Part shown: in pieces, positions 43,383 through 51,979 of the stretch
Numbering within the stretch: the stretch's first letter is position 1
Layout: each line of letters opens with the position of its first letter
Source of the DNA: Kordiimonas aestuarii
Lineage (GTDB): Bacteria; Pseudomonadota; Alphaproteobacteria; Sphingomonadales; Kordiimonadaceae
Reading direction: 5' to 3'
NCBI RefSeq assembly: GCF_025574465.1
Contig: NZ_JAOBPP010000021.1
Coordinates: forward strand, 558,001 to 622,000
DNA length: 64,000 nt
Made by a program: the position numbers and the translations under genes
The notes under the pieces: generated by a model
What the model saw: the letters and a program-made list of their open reading frames with translations, nothing else
Told to the model about the DNA's origin: nothing
Database searches by the model: none

Positions 43383-43706
43383 ATGTATGGCGAATTTGAC
43401 AATTATAGATTCCGTGATGCGCGCGATGCGCTGAAATCTGAAATATGGAGCAAGGCAGGCAGGATCGCCGGGCACGATCCTGACATCTACCGCCGTGACA
43501 GCTGCGGACGCACCATCCGCTTTATGGATCACGGCAAACTTGGCCAGTTTGGCTGGAAGATCGATACCATCCTGCCCCTGGCGCGCGGTGGCTCCACAGA
43601 TAACTTCAACCTGCAGCCTCTGCACTGGGAAAACCATCAGATCAAACGGCAACACATCCTGTGGATGCCCGAGTTTGGCGTTTCAGACACCCAGCTTGCC
43701 TCTTAA
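43383..43706 (+). CDS. Small HNH-endonuclease-like protein with altered motif
   Basis: A 107-residue protein. I chose the ATG at 43383 (MYGEFDNYRF), preceded by GGAG; 22 more in-frame residues are possible. The segment KAGRIAGHDPDIYRRDSCGRTI and FGWKIDTILPLARGGSTDN, then NLQPLHWENHQIK, follows small stand-alone HNH proteins in which the central part reads W-x-(I/V)-D-H-I-x-P. Here the first catalytic His is Thr (IDTILP), so nuclease activity is doubtful. It sits after a 188-base AT-rich gap, unlike its GC-rich surroundings, which may mark recent transfer. Confidence 0.7.
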   Translation: MYGEFDNYRFRDARDALKSEIWSKAGRIAGHDPDIYRRDSCGRTIRFMDHGKLGQFGWKIDTILPLARGGSTDNFNLQPLHWENHQIKRQHILWMPEFGVSDTQLAS

Positions 43707-43722
43707 GGCCGGGGTTGAGCCC

Positions 43723-44274
43723 CTATTCGGAGCTGACCAGAATTTCATCGGTGCTGGAAACATCAGCGTAATCCGCCACTAGATGCGCCAGCGTAAGCGC
43801 ATGCACATCATTCGCTGGCCAGTTGATGCCGCGACCATCCATCACATCTGTTGCCGCCGTCGCATCGGAAACCACGGTCACAGCAAAACCAAGGCTTGAC
43901 GCCATACGCGCCGTGGTATCCACCGAATGCTGGGTCAGGACACCGCAGATGATCACCTCATCAATCCCCAGCACACGCAGATGTTCCTCAAGGCCCGTAT
44001 TCACAAAAGCATTATTGGTGTTTTTGCCAATGACCGTTTCACCCTCAAGCGGTGCCACTGCCTTCTTGAAGCGGTGGGATGGCAGGCCAGGCGCATAAGG
44101 TGAGCCTTCGCTGACACTGTCATGACGGATATGTACAAGAGGCCTATCGCTCTCTCGCCACCGGGCCAGCAGCCGCGCCATGTTGACCTCAGCGCCGGCA
44201 TTGTTGCGCGGCCCCCACCGAGGGGCATCGATGGCATATTGCACGTCAATTATGATCAGCGCCGCGCCGGGCAT
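43723..44274 (-). CDS. Isochorismatase-like cysteine hydrolase
   Basis: A 183-residue cysteine hydrolase. The triad is visible: Asp10 in LIIIDVQ, Lys84 in VIGKNTNNAF and Cys110 in EVIICGVLTQHSVDTTAR. The ATG at 44274 (MPGAALIIIDVQY) begins at the conserved core; 11 more residues are possible but not conserved. The family includes nicotinamidases, isochorismatases and N-carbamoyl hydrolases; the substrate cannot be assigned. It lies downstream of rho on the same strand but behind the rho terminator. Confidence 0.88.
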   Translation of the reverse strand: MPGAALIIIDVQYAIDAPRWGPRNNAGAEVNMARLLARWRESDRPLVHIRHDSVSEGSPYAPGLPSHRFKKAVAPLEGETVIGKNTNNAFVNTGLEEHLRVLGIDEVIICGVLTQHSVDTTARMASSLGFAVTVVSDATAATDVMDGRGINWPANDVHALTLAHLVADYADVSSTDEILVSSE

Positions 44275-44290
44275 CACATCATCCTTGCAA

Positions 44291-44322
44291 AGAAAAAGGG
44301 CTCGCAATCCTGCAAGCCCTTA
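44291..44322 (-). terminator. Rho-independent terminator of rho
   Basis: Read leftward, AAGGGCTTGC and GCGAGCCCTT pair (one wobble) around AGGATT, followed by TTTTCTTTG. It lies 31 bases after the rho stop and ends the message ahead of the hydrolase gene. Confidence 0.85.
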
Positions 44323-44352
44323 CCCTAATAAGTCTTTTGAAGTTTCGCAGCC

Positions 44353-45621
44353 CTAGTTGTTCATCTGGGAGAAGAAATCTTCGTTGTTTGGGGCGTCCTT
44401 GAGCTTTGAAAGCAGGAATTCCATCGCATCCACGGTACCCATTGGCGTGAGGATACGGCGGAGAACCCACATTTTCGACAGTGTACCGGCGTCAACCAGA
44501 AGTTCTTCCTTCCGCGTGCCGGACTTGAGAATATCAATCGCCGGGAACACACGTTTGTCAGCCACCTTGCGGTCAAGCACGATCTCGGAGTTACCCGTGC
44601 CTTTGAATTCCTCAAAGATCACTTCGTCCATACGGCTACCGGTCTCAATAAGCGCGGTTGCGATAATCGACAGGGAACCACCTTCCTCAATATTCCGTGC
44701 CGCACCAAAGAAGCGTTTCGGACGCTGCAATGCGTTGGCGTCTACACCACCGGTAAGAACCTTGCCCGATGACGGCACCACGGTATTGTAGGCGCGCGCG
44801 AGGCGGGTGATGCTGTCGAGCAGGATCACAACGTCCTTGCCATGCTCCACCAGACGTTTGGCTTTCTCGATCACCATTTCAGCAACCTGCACATGGCGGG
44901 AGGCCGGTTCGTCAAACGTGGAGGAAACCACTTCACCATGCACGCTGCGTTGCATGTCGGTCACTTCCTCTGGGCGTTCGTCGATCAGAAGCACGATGAC
45001 ATAACATTCCGGGTGGTTGGCGGAAATGCTTTTGGCGATGTTTTGCAGCAGAACGGTTTTACCGGTGCGGGGCGGGGCGACGATAAGCGCACGCTGGCCC
45101 TTACCGATGGGTGCCACAAGGTCAATCACCCGTGGTGACTTGTCCTTAACGGTCGGGTCATCGGGGTCAAGCTTCAGCTTGCTGTCCGGGTAAAGCGGCG
45201 TCAGGTTGTCGAAGTGAACCTTGTGTTTTGTTTTCTCCGGCTCATCGAAGTTGATAAGCGAGACTTTGAGCAGGGCAAAATAGCGTTCACCATCTTTTGG
45301 TCCGCGAATCTGTCCTTCCACCGTGTCGCCGGTCCGAAGCGCAAAACGCCGGATCTGGCTCGGGCTGACATAAATATCATCGGGGCCGGGCAGGTAATTC
45401 GCCTCAGGGCTACGCAGGAAGCCAAAACCGTCAGAAAGAATTTCGATGACGCCGCCGCCGGTAATTTCGATATCATCTTCGGCAAGCTGCTTGAGGATGG
45501 CAAACATCATATCCTGTTTGCGCATGCTCGATGCGTTTTCAACGCCTACTTCTTCAGCAAGCGACAACAAGTCCGCCGGGGTCTTGTTTTTGAGATCCTG
45601 TAAATGCATGGGATCGTCCAT
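44353..45621 (-). CDS. rho: Transcription termination factor Rho
   Basis: A hexameric RNA-DNA helicase ending untranslated transcripts. The 422-residue protein has the N-terminal helix bundle ([24 protein letters not shown]), the RNA-binding cold-shock-like fold ([39 protein letters not shown]), and the ATPase with [17 protein letters not shown] (about residue 178), [16 protein letters not shown] and [15 protein letters not shown]. Two in-frame ATGs (45621 and 45609) lack a strong ribosome site; I report the first. A leader of about 150 bases lies between the predicted promoter and the start, which may allow self-control. Confidence 0.97.
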   Translation of the reverse strand: MDDPMHLQDLKNKTPADLLSLAEEVGVENASSMRKQDMMFAILKQLAEDDIEITGGGVIEILSDGFGFLRSPEANYLPGPDDIYVSPSQIRRFALRTGDTVEGQIRGPKDGERYFALLKVSLINFDEPEKTKHKVHFDNLTPLYPDSKLKLDPDDPTVKDKSPRVIDLVAPIGKGQRALIVAPPRTGKTVLLQNIAKSISANHPECYVIVLLIDERPEEVTDMQRSVHGEVVSSTFDEPASRHVQVAEMVIEKAKRLVEHGKDVVILLDSITRLARAYNTVVPSSGKVLTGGVDANALQRPKRFFGAARNIEEGGSLSIIATALIETGSRMDEVIFEEFKGTGNSEIVLDRKVADKRVFPAIDILKSGTRKEELLVDAGTLSKMWVLRRILTPMGTVDAMEFLLSKLKDAPNNEDFFSQMNN

Positions 45622-45783
45622 ATTCTTGTTATTAAAGGAGATTTTCCAGATTATTGGGGCATCTTTTCTGCTTTATGCCCAAGTCTTTTGGAAATTGACT
45701 GCCGGTATACTCAACGCAAAATCCGGCAATTTCAGGGAAATTGAACTGGCACGCGACAGAGACGGCGCGCACCGACGGTTTTC

Positions 45784-45811
45784 AAGCTACCACGATCGCT
45801 TTGGGTGTCAA
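45784..45811 (-). promoter_or_regulatory. Probable promoter of rho
   Basis: Reading leftward, a consensus TTGACA (plus-strand 45806-45811) is followed after 16 bases by TAGCTT (45784-45789), the same -10 as proposed for lysK. No other feature is evident in the 215-base gap. Confidence 0.5.
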
Positions 45812-45836
45812 GATATTTGGTCCCGAAACTGGAATA

Positions 45837-46280
45837 TCAAAAGGCCTTTGGTACCACCAGAAGCACAATGGCAAAAATAAAGATCGCCGGTACCTCATTG
45901 ATACGGCGAAAGAAAGTGGCATCCTTACTGCGCTCGCCACGCTCAAATGCCTTGCGGTATTTTGATAGCATGCCGTGAAAACCCGAAAGCAGGAACACCA
46001 GCAGAAGCTTGGTATGTAGCCATCCGCCCGCATCAAGGCCGATGTTTACCACCAGCATGATCCCTAAAATCCAGGTAATGGTCATGGCGGGGTTGATGAT
46101 GATGCGCATCAGGCGGCGTTCACGGTCAATCCACTTCTGGTCCTCGTCCGACCCCACTGCACACTCACAGTGATAGGCCAGGTAGCGCGGCAGCATGAAC
46201 ATGCCCGCCATCCAGAAAATGACAAAGACGATATGCAGCGCCTTGGTCCAGAGATAGAACTCGCCGAGATAGCCTTCCAT
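45837..46280 (-). CDS. hemJ: Protoporphyrinogen oxidase HemJ
   Basis: A 147-residue membrane protein with about four helices, the HemJ type of protoporphyrinogen IX oxidase used by many alphaproteobacteria in place of HemG or HemY. YLWTKALHIVFVIFWMAGMFMLPRYLAYH (about 9-37) holds the conserved His, and RLMRIIINPAMTITWILGIMLV and WLHTKLLLVFLLSGFHGMLSKYRK are diagnostic. It follows hemE by 65 bases on the same strand, forming a heme pair. Its 5' leader carries a tandem 13-base duplication. Confidence 0.93.
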   Translation of the reverse strand: MEGYLGEFYLWTKALHIVFVIFWMAGMFMLPRYLAYHCECAVGSDEDQKWIDRERRLMRIIINPAMTITWILGIMLVVNIGLDAGGWLHTKLLLVFLLSGFHGMLSKYRKAFERGERSKDATFFRRINEVPAIFIFAIVLLVVPKAF

Positions 46281-46287
46281 AACATCC

Positions 46288-46313
46288 CCCGAAATTTTGC
46301 CCCGAAATTTTGC
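46288..46313. repeat. Perfect tandem 13-base repeat in the hemJ leader
   Basis: CCCGAAATTTTGC occurs twice back to back (46288-46300 and 46301-46313), immediately ahead of the hemJ ribosome-binding region. On the minus strand each copy contributes a GGG block. Confidence 0.9.
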
Positions 46314-46345
46314 CTGTCAGGCACCTACACTAAGGACTTGATACC

Positions 46346-47377
46346 TTACCTGCGAAAAGTCTTAATGGTTTCTGCGAGAAGCGCAACATGCTCTGGCGGT
46401 GTTTCAGGGACAAAACCGTGGCCAAGGTTGAAAATATGGCTGCCATGCTTGAGGGTCTCAAGGATACGCAACGCTTCGTCTGTCATGGCTTTGCCGCCAG
46501 AGACCACCAGATGCGGGTCCATGTTCCCTTGTACACAAACTTTATTCTGCACATTCTCGCGGGCCCAGGCCAGGGGCACACCGGTATCAAGCGACACCGC
46601 ACTTACACAGGTCTGGTCAACAAACGTGGGCAACATCGCACCGGCAAGCCGCGGGAAACCAATAATCGGAGTCTCGGCATGTTTGGCGCGGATTTTATCC
46701 ACAATCGCGCGCGTGGGTTCGATCACCCAGGCTTCGAACATGGGTTCCGGGATCGCGGCTGACCAGCTGTCAAAAATCTGCACAGCATCCGCACCGGCAT
46801 CGATTTGCGCAATCAGATACTCAGCCGTGGCGTCCACCAGCATATCAAGCAGTTTGCCAAATAGCTCAGGGTTGCCATAACCCATCTGGCGCGCGGCCGC
46901 ATGGTCCTTGCTGCCGGCGCCCTGGATCATATAGGTGGCAACCGTCCAGGGCGCACCGGCAAACCCAAGCAAGGTCACCTCTGAAGGCAATTCAACCTTC
47001 AGCCTGCGCAAGGTCTCATACACATTGCCCACTTGGTTGTGGAACCCACCAAGAGACAAGCGGCTGAAACTTTTTTCGTCGTTTACCGGTGTCAGTTTTG
47101 GGCCAAAACCTTTCTCGAACCACACCTTCTGGCCAAGCCCGTCTGGCACCACAAGGATGTCTGCAAACAGGATGGCACCGTCCATGCCATATCGCCTGAT
47201 TGGCTGCAGGGTTACTTCGGTTGCCTTATCCGGGTTGTAGCAGAAATCCATAAACGAAGGGGCAGTTGCCCGCACCTCGCGATATTCCGGCAAATAACGC
47301 CCGGCCTGCCGCATGAACCAGAAGGGTACACGGTCGGAGGGCTTTCCCTTGAGGGTATTGAGAAGAAGTTTTGCCAT
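46346..47377 (-). CDS. hemE: Uroporphyrinogen decarboxylase
   Basis: Converts uroporphyrinogen III to coproporphyrinogen III in heme synthesis. The 343-residue TIM-barrel protein shows PFWFMRQAGRYLPEYREVR with the substrate-binding arginines, ILFADILVVPDGLGQKVWFEKG, GFAGAPWTVATYMIQGAGS and VQIFDSWSAAIPEPMF. The ATG follows AGGA. It borders the replication origin, exactly the position hemE has in Caulobacter, and reads away from it. Confidence 0.97.
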   Translation of the reverse strand: MAKLLLNTLKGKPSDRVPFWFMRQAGRYLPEYREVRATAPSFMDFCYNPDKATEVTLQPIRRYGMDGAILFADILVVPDGLGQKVWFEKGFGPKLTPVNDEKSFSRLSLGGFHNQVGNVYETLRRLKVELPSEVTLLGFAGAPWTVATYMIQGAGSKDHAAARQMGYGNPELFGKLLDMLVDATAEYLIAQIDAGADAVQIFDSWSAAIPEPMFEAWVIEPTRAIVDKIRAKHAETPIIGFPRLAGAMLPTFVDQTCVSAVSLDTGVPLAWARENVQNKVCVQGNMDPHLVVSGGKAMTDEALRILETLKHGSHIFNLGHGFVPETPPEHVALLAETIKTFRR

Positions 47378-47501
47378 GAAAATATCCTGGAACGTTGGGC
47401 GTGGGTTTTAAGGCGATGCTCAGACTACTTACTACTAAATATCTATTTATATATAATAATAGTAGTTGTTGTTTATCCCTGTGAATCCTGTGGAAAACGA
47501 T

Positions 47502-47510
47502 TTATCCACA
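47502..47510 (+). promoter_or_regulatory. DnaA box, perfect
   Basis: TTATCCACA, identical to the consensus, next to the AT-rich unwinding region. Confidence 0.93.
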
Positions 47511-47768
47511 AACTTGTGCACACACAAGTCATGTGCGGCTATGGGCAGTGGCAAATGTGTATAACAGGTCGAACTGTTAACCAAAATGGCACATTTGTGA
47601 CCCTAAATACTCTGTGGACAACGGGGATAACATCAAAATATAGCGTTTTTTGTCATCTGTTTTCCCGATAATGCCAGCCTGTGTACAATAGTGACAGTTC
47701 ACTGAACAAACACTTCACAAATTGGGGGTAAAGGCCTTAGGCTGGTTGTCAACCGCTTCATCAACAAG

Positions 47769-47777
47769 TTATCCACA
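47769..47777 (+). promoter_or_regulatory. DnaA box, perfect, just ahead of ppsR
   Basis: TTATCCACA lies 11 bases before the proposed ppsR start, so DnaA bound here could also affect ppsR expression. Confidence 0.9.
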
Positions 47778-47787
47778 GGCTATTCCC

Positions 47788-48702
47788 ATGAGTCTTCCAC
47801 CTATCCCGCCAGCCTCAAATATGCCTGACAATGTCTCGCCCGCGACGGCCATTGCGGAGCGCGAAGACGAATTTCACCTGCATCTCGTCTCTGACTCGAC
47901 CGGTGAAACGCTGGAAGCCATTGTGCAGGCCGCGCTGGTGCAATTTGAAGGCGTGAACGTGAAAAAACATTACTGGCCGCTGGTGCGTTCCGCCATGCAG
48001 ATGAGCCGGTTGATGGAAGATATCCGCGAGCAGCCAGGGTTGATTATGTATACGCTTGTCAATGTGCCCATCCGGGAAGCACTGGAACGCGAGGCCATGG
48101 AAGCCAGCCTGCCGGTGCTCTCGATCCTTGATCCGGTCATTAACCTGCTTGGATCCTATTTTGGCGTGCAGGCATCGCATAAGCCAGGCCGACAGCACAA
48201 GCTGGATGCCCATTATTTTGAACGTATTGACGCGCTTCAGTTCACCATGGCCCATGATGATGGCCAACTGACACAGGATATGCCGCAGGCTGATATCATT
48301 CTTGTGGGTGTGTCACGCTCGTCCAAAACACCCACCAGCATTTATCTTGCCAACAAGGGCTATAAAACCATCAACGTACCCTTCGTTCCTGGGTGTCCGA
48401 TGCCGCGGGAACTGGATGAAATAAAAGGGAAATTTGTCATCGGTCTGACAACAAGTGCTGAGCGGCTGGTGGCTATACGCACCAACCGCCTCAGGTCGAT
48501 CAATCAGGCCGAGGAGGGTGACTATACCGACATTTCCCACATCCAGGAGGAGATCAAGGAATGTCGCAAATATTGTACCCAGCGCGGTTGGCCGACCATT
48601 GACGTGACCCGCCGCTCGATCGAGGAAACCGCAGCCGCCATCATCAGCCGCTATAACGCATGGCTGGACAAGGAAATGGAAGGCTCCAAAAGCAATGGCT
48701 GA
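47788..48702 (+). CDS. ppsR: Pyruvate, phosphate dikinase regulatory protein (kinase/phosphorylase)
   Basis: A 304-residue DUF299 protein that both phosphorylates (with ADP) and dephosphorylates the catalytic domain of PPDK or PEP synthase. HLHLVSDSTGETLEAIVQAAL near residue 30 and the P-loop-like GVSRSSKTPTSIYLANKG near residue 170 are diagnostic; GCPMPRELDEI and YCTQRGWPTIDVTRRSIEETAA close the domain. The ATG at 47788 has no good ribosome site; 47821 is possible. It starts the operon ppsR-maf-aroE-coaE-dnaQ right at the origin. Confidence 0.93.
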   Translation: MSLPPIPPASNMPDNVSPATAIAEREDEFHLHLVSDSTGETLEAIVQAALVQFEGVNVKKHYWPLVRSAMQMSRLMEDIREQPGLIMYTLVNVPIREALEREAMEASLPVLSILDPVINLLGSYFGVQASHKPGRQHKLDAHYFERIDALQFTMAHDDGQLTQDMPQADIILVGVSRSSKTPTSIYLANKGYKTINVPFVPGCPMPRELDEIKGKFVIGLTTSAERLVAIRTNRLRSINQAEEGDYTDISHIQEEIKECRKYCTQRGWPTIDVTRRSIEETAAAIISRYNAWLDKEMEGSKSNG

Positions 48703-49291
48703 GCTTGTTCTGGCGTCCGGTAGCAAGACGCGGGCAGACATGTTGACAGCGGCAGGTGTGATGTTTGGCGTTGCCAAACCCATGGTGGATGAAGCTGCCA
48801 TCAAAACCTCCCTTCTCTCGGACGGCGCCCCGGCGCGTGATATTGCCGATGCGCTGGCCGATATGAAGGCGCGCAGCGTTTCCATGATGACACCCGATAA
48901 ACTGGTGCTTGGCGCCGATCAGGTTATTTTCAAGGATGGTACGCTCTTTTCCAAGGCACAGACACGCTCCGCCGCCACCGCCACCCTTAAGGCGCTGTCT
49001 GGCGGGACGCATGAACTGGTCTCCGCAGCGGTGGTATATGAAGATGGGCAGGCCGTTTGGCGTGCGGCGCAGTCGGTCAAACTGACCATGCGACCCCTGA
49101 GCGATGACTATATCAGCCATTATCTGGACGTCATTGGCGAAGCGGCCTTCTGGTCGGCTGGCGCATACCAGCTAGAAGGCGTGGGCGCACAGCTTTTCAC
49201 CCATGTGGAGGGAGACTTTTTCACCGTGCTGGGGCTGCCACTCTTACCCGTGCTGGATTTTCTGCGCCGGCGTGAGGTGGTGCCGGTATGA
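48695..49291 (+). CDS. Maf-like nucleotide pyrophosphatase
   Basis: A 198-residue member of the Maf/Ham1-like family that hydrolyses modified or canonical nucleoside triphosphates and is tied to septum inhibition. The N-terminal LVLASGSKTRADMLTAAGV, DKLVLGADQVIFKDGTLFSK and FLDVIGEAAF-like YLDVIGEAAFWSAGAYQLEGVG are conserved. The start overlaps ppsR by eight bases and the end overlaps aroE by four, so it is translationally coupled on both sides. Confidence 0.9.
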   Translation: MAELVLASGSKTRADMLTAAGVMFGVAKPMVDEAAIKTSLLSDGAPARDIADALADMKARSVSMMTPDKLVLGADQVIFKDGTLFSKAQTRSAATATLKALSGGTHELVSAAVVYEDGQAVWRAAQSVKLTMRPLSDDYISHYLDVIGEAAFWSAGAYQLEGVGAQLFTHVEGDFFTVLGLPLLPVLDFLRRREVVPV

Positions 49292-50130
49292 CGTCAGCCC
49301 CGTTCAAACGCGCCGCTGTAATTGGTTGGCCTATTGCACATTCCTTGTCGCCGGTGATCCATAACCACTGGATGCGGGTTTACGGTATTGAAGGCGAATA
49401 TGAAAAAATCGCTGTTGAGCCAGAGACCCTGGCCGCCGCTATCGGGAACATGAAAGCCCGTGGATTCTCCGGCTTCAATATAACGGTGCCGCACAAGGAA
49501 GCTATCATCCCGTATCTCGACAAACTGGCTCCGCTGGCACGGCTGATGGGGGCAGTGAATACAGTCAAGTTTGAGGAGGATGGCACCACCACGGGGTTTA
49601 ACACGGACGGCATCGGCTTGCTCGCAAACCTTGAAAAATCCCTGCCGTCATGGCCGAAGGACCGGCCAGCGCTGGTTATGGGCGCCGGCGGTGCAGCGCG
49701 CGCGGCGGCCCTTGGCCTTCTCAACGAAAATTTGCCGTTTTTAGTGATCACCAACCGCACGCGTGAAAAGGCGGAAGCTATTGCCCGGGATATTGGCCGG
49801 GGCCGCATGGTGGTTGTCGATTGGGCGGAGCGGCACGATGTGGCCAAAACAGCCGGCTTAATCGTCAATACCACGACCCTTGGCATGCACGGCAACCCAC
49901 CGCTGGAGCTTGATCTCAGCATCTCAGCAAGGGATACGGTAGTGTATGATATTGTCTATCAACCACTTGTCACCCCGCTTCTGGACCATGCGCAGGCCTG
50001 TGGCCTGAGGACGGTGACCGGTCTTGGCATGCTGGTTTATCAGGCGGCAGCAGCGTTCAAGGTGTGGTTTGATATCATGCCTGAGTATGATGATGAACTG
50101 CGCGATCGGCTGGAGGCAGTGTTCAAATGA
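49288..50130 (+). CDS. aroE: Shikimate dehydrogenase
   Basis: NADPH-dependent reduction of 3-dehydroshikimate in the aromatic amino-acid route. Of 280 residues, [17 protein letters not shown] and [17 protein letters not shown] bind shikimate (catalytic Lys in VPHKE), [12 protein letters not shown] provides the Asp, and [14 protein letters not shown] is the NADP loop. It overlaps maf and coaE by four bases each. Confidence 0.97.
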   Translation: MTSAPFKRAAVIGWPIAHSLSPVIHNHWMRVYGIEGEYEKIAVEPETLAAAIGNMKARGFSGFNITVPHKEAIIPYLDKLAPLARLMGAVNTVKFEEDGTTTGFNTDGIGLLANLEKSLPSWPKDRPALVMGAGGAARAAALGLLNENLPFLVITNRTREKAEAIARDIGRGRMVVVDWAERHDVAKTAGLIVNTTTLGMHGNPPLELDLSISARDTVVYDIVYQPLVTPLLDHAQACGLRTVTGLGMLVYQAAAAFKVWFDIMPEYDDELRDRLEAVFK

Positions 50131-50717
50131 AAATCGTCGGGCTGACGGGGTCCATCGGTATGGGCAAATCGGAAACGGCCAGGATGTTCAGCCGCCTTGG
50201 CGTACCGGTGTTCGATGCCGATGCCGAAGTGCACAAGCTGCAGGCCAGGGACGGCGCGGCCATTCCGTTGATTGCGGCGGCCTTTCCCGGTGTGGTCAGT
50301 GACGGCGTGTTGGACCGGGGCAAGCTCGGTGCCCTTGTGTTTGCTGACCCGGAGGCCAAAAAACGGCTTGAGGCCATCATGCACCCCATGGTGGCTGAAG
50401 CGCGTATCAGTTTTTTTGCGGAAGCGGAGCAAGCCGGCGCGAAATTTGTGGTGCTGGATATCCCTTTGCTCTTTGAAACGCGCGGCGAAAAGGCTTGCGA
50501 CAAGGTGGTGGTGGTGTCGGCGCCCGCAGAAATCCAGCGTGAACGTGTGCTCGCCCGCCCTGGTATGACGACCGAAAAGTTTGACCATATCCTCAGCCTG
50601 CAAGTGCCGGACCGTGACAAACGCGCCCGCGCCGATTATATCATCGAGACAGACAAGGGCCTTGAGCACGCTTTTGCGCAGGTTAAAAAAATTGTAACGG
50701 AGCTGGAGCAGCAATGA
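50127..50717 (+). CDS. coaE: Dephospho-CoA kinase
   Basis: The last step of coenzyme A synthesis. The P-loop is [17 protein letters not shown] (residues 5-21), followed by [12 protein letters not shown] and [10 protein letters not shown], with LDIPLLFET in the middle and [34 protein letters not shown] at the end. The length (196) is normal. It overlaps its neighbours aroE and dnaQ by four bases. Confidence 0.97.
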   Translation: MKIVGLTGSIGMGKSETARMFSRLGVPVFDADAEVHKLQARDGAAIPLIAAAFPGVVSDGVLDRGKLGALVFADPEAKKRLEAIMHPMVAEARISFFAEAEQAGAKFVVLDIPLLFETRGEKACDKVVVVSAPAEIQRERVLARPGMTTEKFDHILSLQVPDRDKRARADYIIETDKGLEHAFAQVKKIVTELEQQ

Positions 50718-51391
50718 CGAGTGTGCGCGAGCTGATTTTCGATACCGAGACCACGGGGTTCGACCCGCTGACGGGCGACCGGCTGATCGAAATCGGCCTT
50801 GTCGAGATGGTCGATAAATCACTTACTGGCCGTCACTACCACCAGTATGTCAACCCGGAGCGTGATGTGCCGGATTCGGCGGTGAAAATTCACGGCCTGA
50901 CAACGGACTTCCTCAAGGACAAGCCTGTTTTTGCCGATATCGCAGACGAATTCCTCGAATTTGTTGGCGGAGACAGCGTGCTTGTCGCGCACAATGCTGA
51001 GTTTGATATGCGTTTCATCAACTGGGAACTGGAAAACGCGGTCAAGCCCATCATCCATGTGAAGCGCTTCGTTGATACGCTTGCCATCGCGCGGAACAAG
51101 TTTCCGGGGGCGGCCAACTCGCTGGATGCGCTTTGCAAACGCTTTGGTGTGTCGAACAGCCACCGTACACTGCACGGCGCGCTTCTCGATTCCGAGATCC
51201 TCGCGGATGTTTACATTGAACTTCTGGGCGGCAGGCAGGCCGGTCTTGACCTCGCGGTCGACAGTGGTGCAGGGCTTGTGGCGCGCGAGAAGAAAAAGCG
51301 CGAGAAGCGCAGCTTCCCTGTAAGCAATGATGAACTTGAGGCGCACAAAGCCTTTATGGAAAAGTTCGAAACTCCGATCTGGAACGCCTGA
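50714..51391 (+). CDS. dnaQ: DNA polymerase III epsilon subunit (3'-5' proofreading exonuclease)
   Basis: The proofreading subunit of the replicase. The DEDDh exonuclease motifs are complete: Exo[21 protein letters not shown] (residues 9-28), Exo[18 protein letters not shown] (about 93-108), and Exo[26 protein letters not shown] (about 150-172). A short polymerase-binding tail follows. Last in the origin-proximal operon; the maf-aroE-coaE-dnaQ order is common in alphaproteobacteria, where secB often comes next, but secB is not here. Confidence 0.96.
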   Translation: MTSVRELIFDTETTGFDPLTGDRLIEIGLVEMVDKSLTGRHYHQYVNPERDVPDSAVKIHGLTTDFLKDKPVFADIADEFLEFVGGDSVLVAHNAEFDMRFINWELENAVKPIIHVKRFVDTLAIARNKFPGAANSLDALCKRFGVSNSHRTLHGALLDSEILADVYIELLGGRQAGLDLAVDSGAGLVAREKKKREKRSFPVSNDELEAHKAFMEKFETPIWNA

Positions 51392-51507
51392 GCCTTCAGG
51401 CCGTTCAGCCCTCTTCAAAAAGAAACCGCCTTCGCCGTTGACCAAGCGGCGACAGGCGTTACTTCATGAGTAACATACAGCTTTACAAGGAAAGAGAAGG
51501 ACCGGAA

Positions 51508-51888
51508 ATGTTCAGTCATATCATGCTGGGGGCCAATGATGTCGCCCAGTCCAGAGAGTTTTACAACGCCCTGATGGAGACGCTTGGCCATCGCCCCGGT
51601 GTGATGGATGAAAAGGGCCGCTGCTTCTATTTTGAGAAAACCGGGGTTTTTTCGTTATCGAAACCCATTGATGGCGAACCCGCCTGCAGCGGCAACGGCA
51701 GCACAATCGGTTTTGTGGCCGACAGTCCGGAAATGGTGGACGCCTGGCATGCGGCAGGCGTGGCCCATGGCGGTAAGCCGATTGAAGACCCGCCCGGTGT
51801 GCGGGAAGGCGGTGGCCGCAAATTGTATCTGGCCTATCTGCGTGATCCGTCGGGCAACAAAATCTGCGCCCTGCACCGCATGGGCTAA
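51508..51888 (+). CDS. VOC family (glyoxalase/dioxygenase-fold) protein
   Basis: A 126-residue vicinal-oxygen-chelate protein. The ATG at 51508 begins the first beta-alpha unit (MFSHIMLGANDVAQSREFYNALMETLG, with metal-site His4); GSTIGFVADSPEMVDAWHAAGVAHGG and RKLYLAYLRDPSGNKICALHR form the second unit with the terminal metal-ligand region. It belongs to the unclassified glyoxalase/bleomycin-resistance-like group; the substrate is unknown. It stands alone behind dnaQ. Confidence 0.87.
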   Translation: MFSHIMLGANDVAQSREFYNALMETLGHRPGVMDEKGRCFYFEKTGVFSLSKPIDGEPACSGNGSTIGFVADSPEMVDAWHAAGVAHGGKPIEDPPGVREGGGRKLYLAYLRDPSGNKICALHRMG

Positions 51889-51934
51889 AGCCCGGTGTAC
51901 AGCAGCACCAGGCGGCATGGCTTGCAAAGTATCT

Positions 51935-51954
51935 CCGGGGCTGTACGGCCCCGG
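51935..51954. other. GC-rich hairpin between convergent genes
   Basis: CCGGGGC-TGTACG-GCCCCGG is a perfect seven-base stem between the VOC and lepB genes. It lacks a T-run on either side, so it is not a clear intrinsic terminator but may stabilise the mRNA ends. Confidence 0.4.
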
Positions 51955-51979
51955 CGCGCCCCGGCAGTCGTCACGATGC

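Larger units (their letters stand above)
47378..47787. other. Chromosomal replication origin oriC
   Basis: A 410-base gene-free stretch between hemE and ppsR. An AT-only core (47437-47460) flanked by inverted ACTACT/AGTAGT is the probable unwinding element. DnaA boxes: TTATCCACA at 47502-47510 and 47769-47777 (plus, both perfect), TTTTCCACA at 47489-47497, TTATACACA at 47556-47564 and TTGTCCACA at 47613-47621 (minus). A GANTC methylation site lies at 47483-47487 and a 7-base inverted repeat ACTTGTG/CACAAGT at 47512-47529. Nearby genes are transcribed away on both sides. No CtrA box (TTAA-N7-TTAA) was found. Confidence 0.92.

Noticed and set aside
47400..47787. CtrA boxes (TTAA-N7-TTAA) in oriC
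   Set aside because: Single TTAA sequences occur, but no pair with the right spacing.
51935..51954. Intrinsic terminator after the VOC gene
   Set aside because: The stem is perfect, but no T-run follows on either strand.
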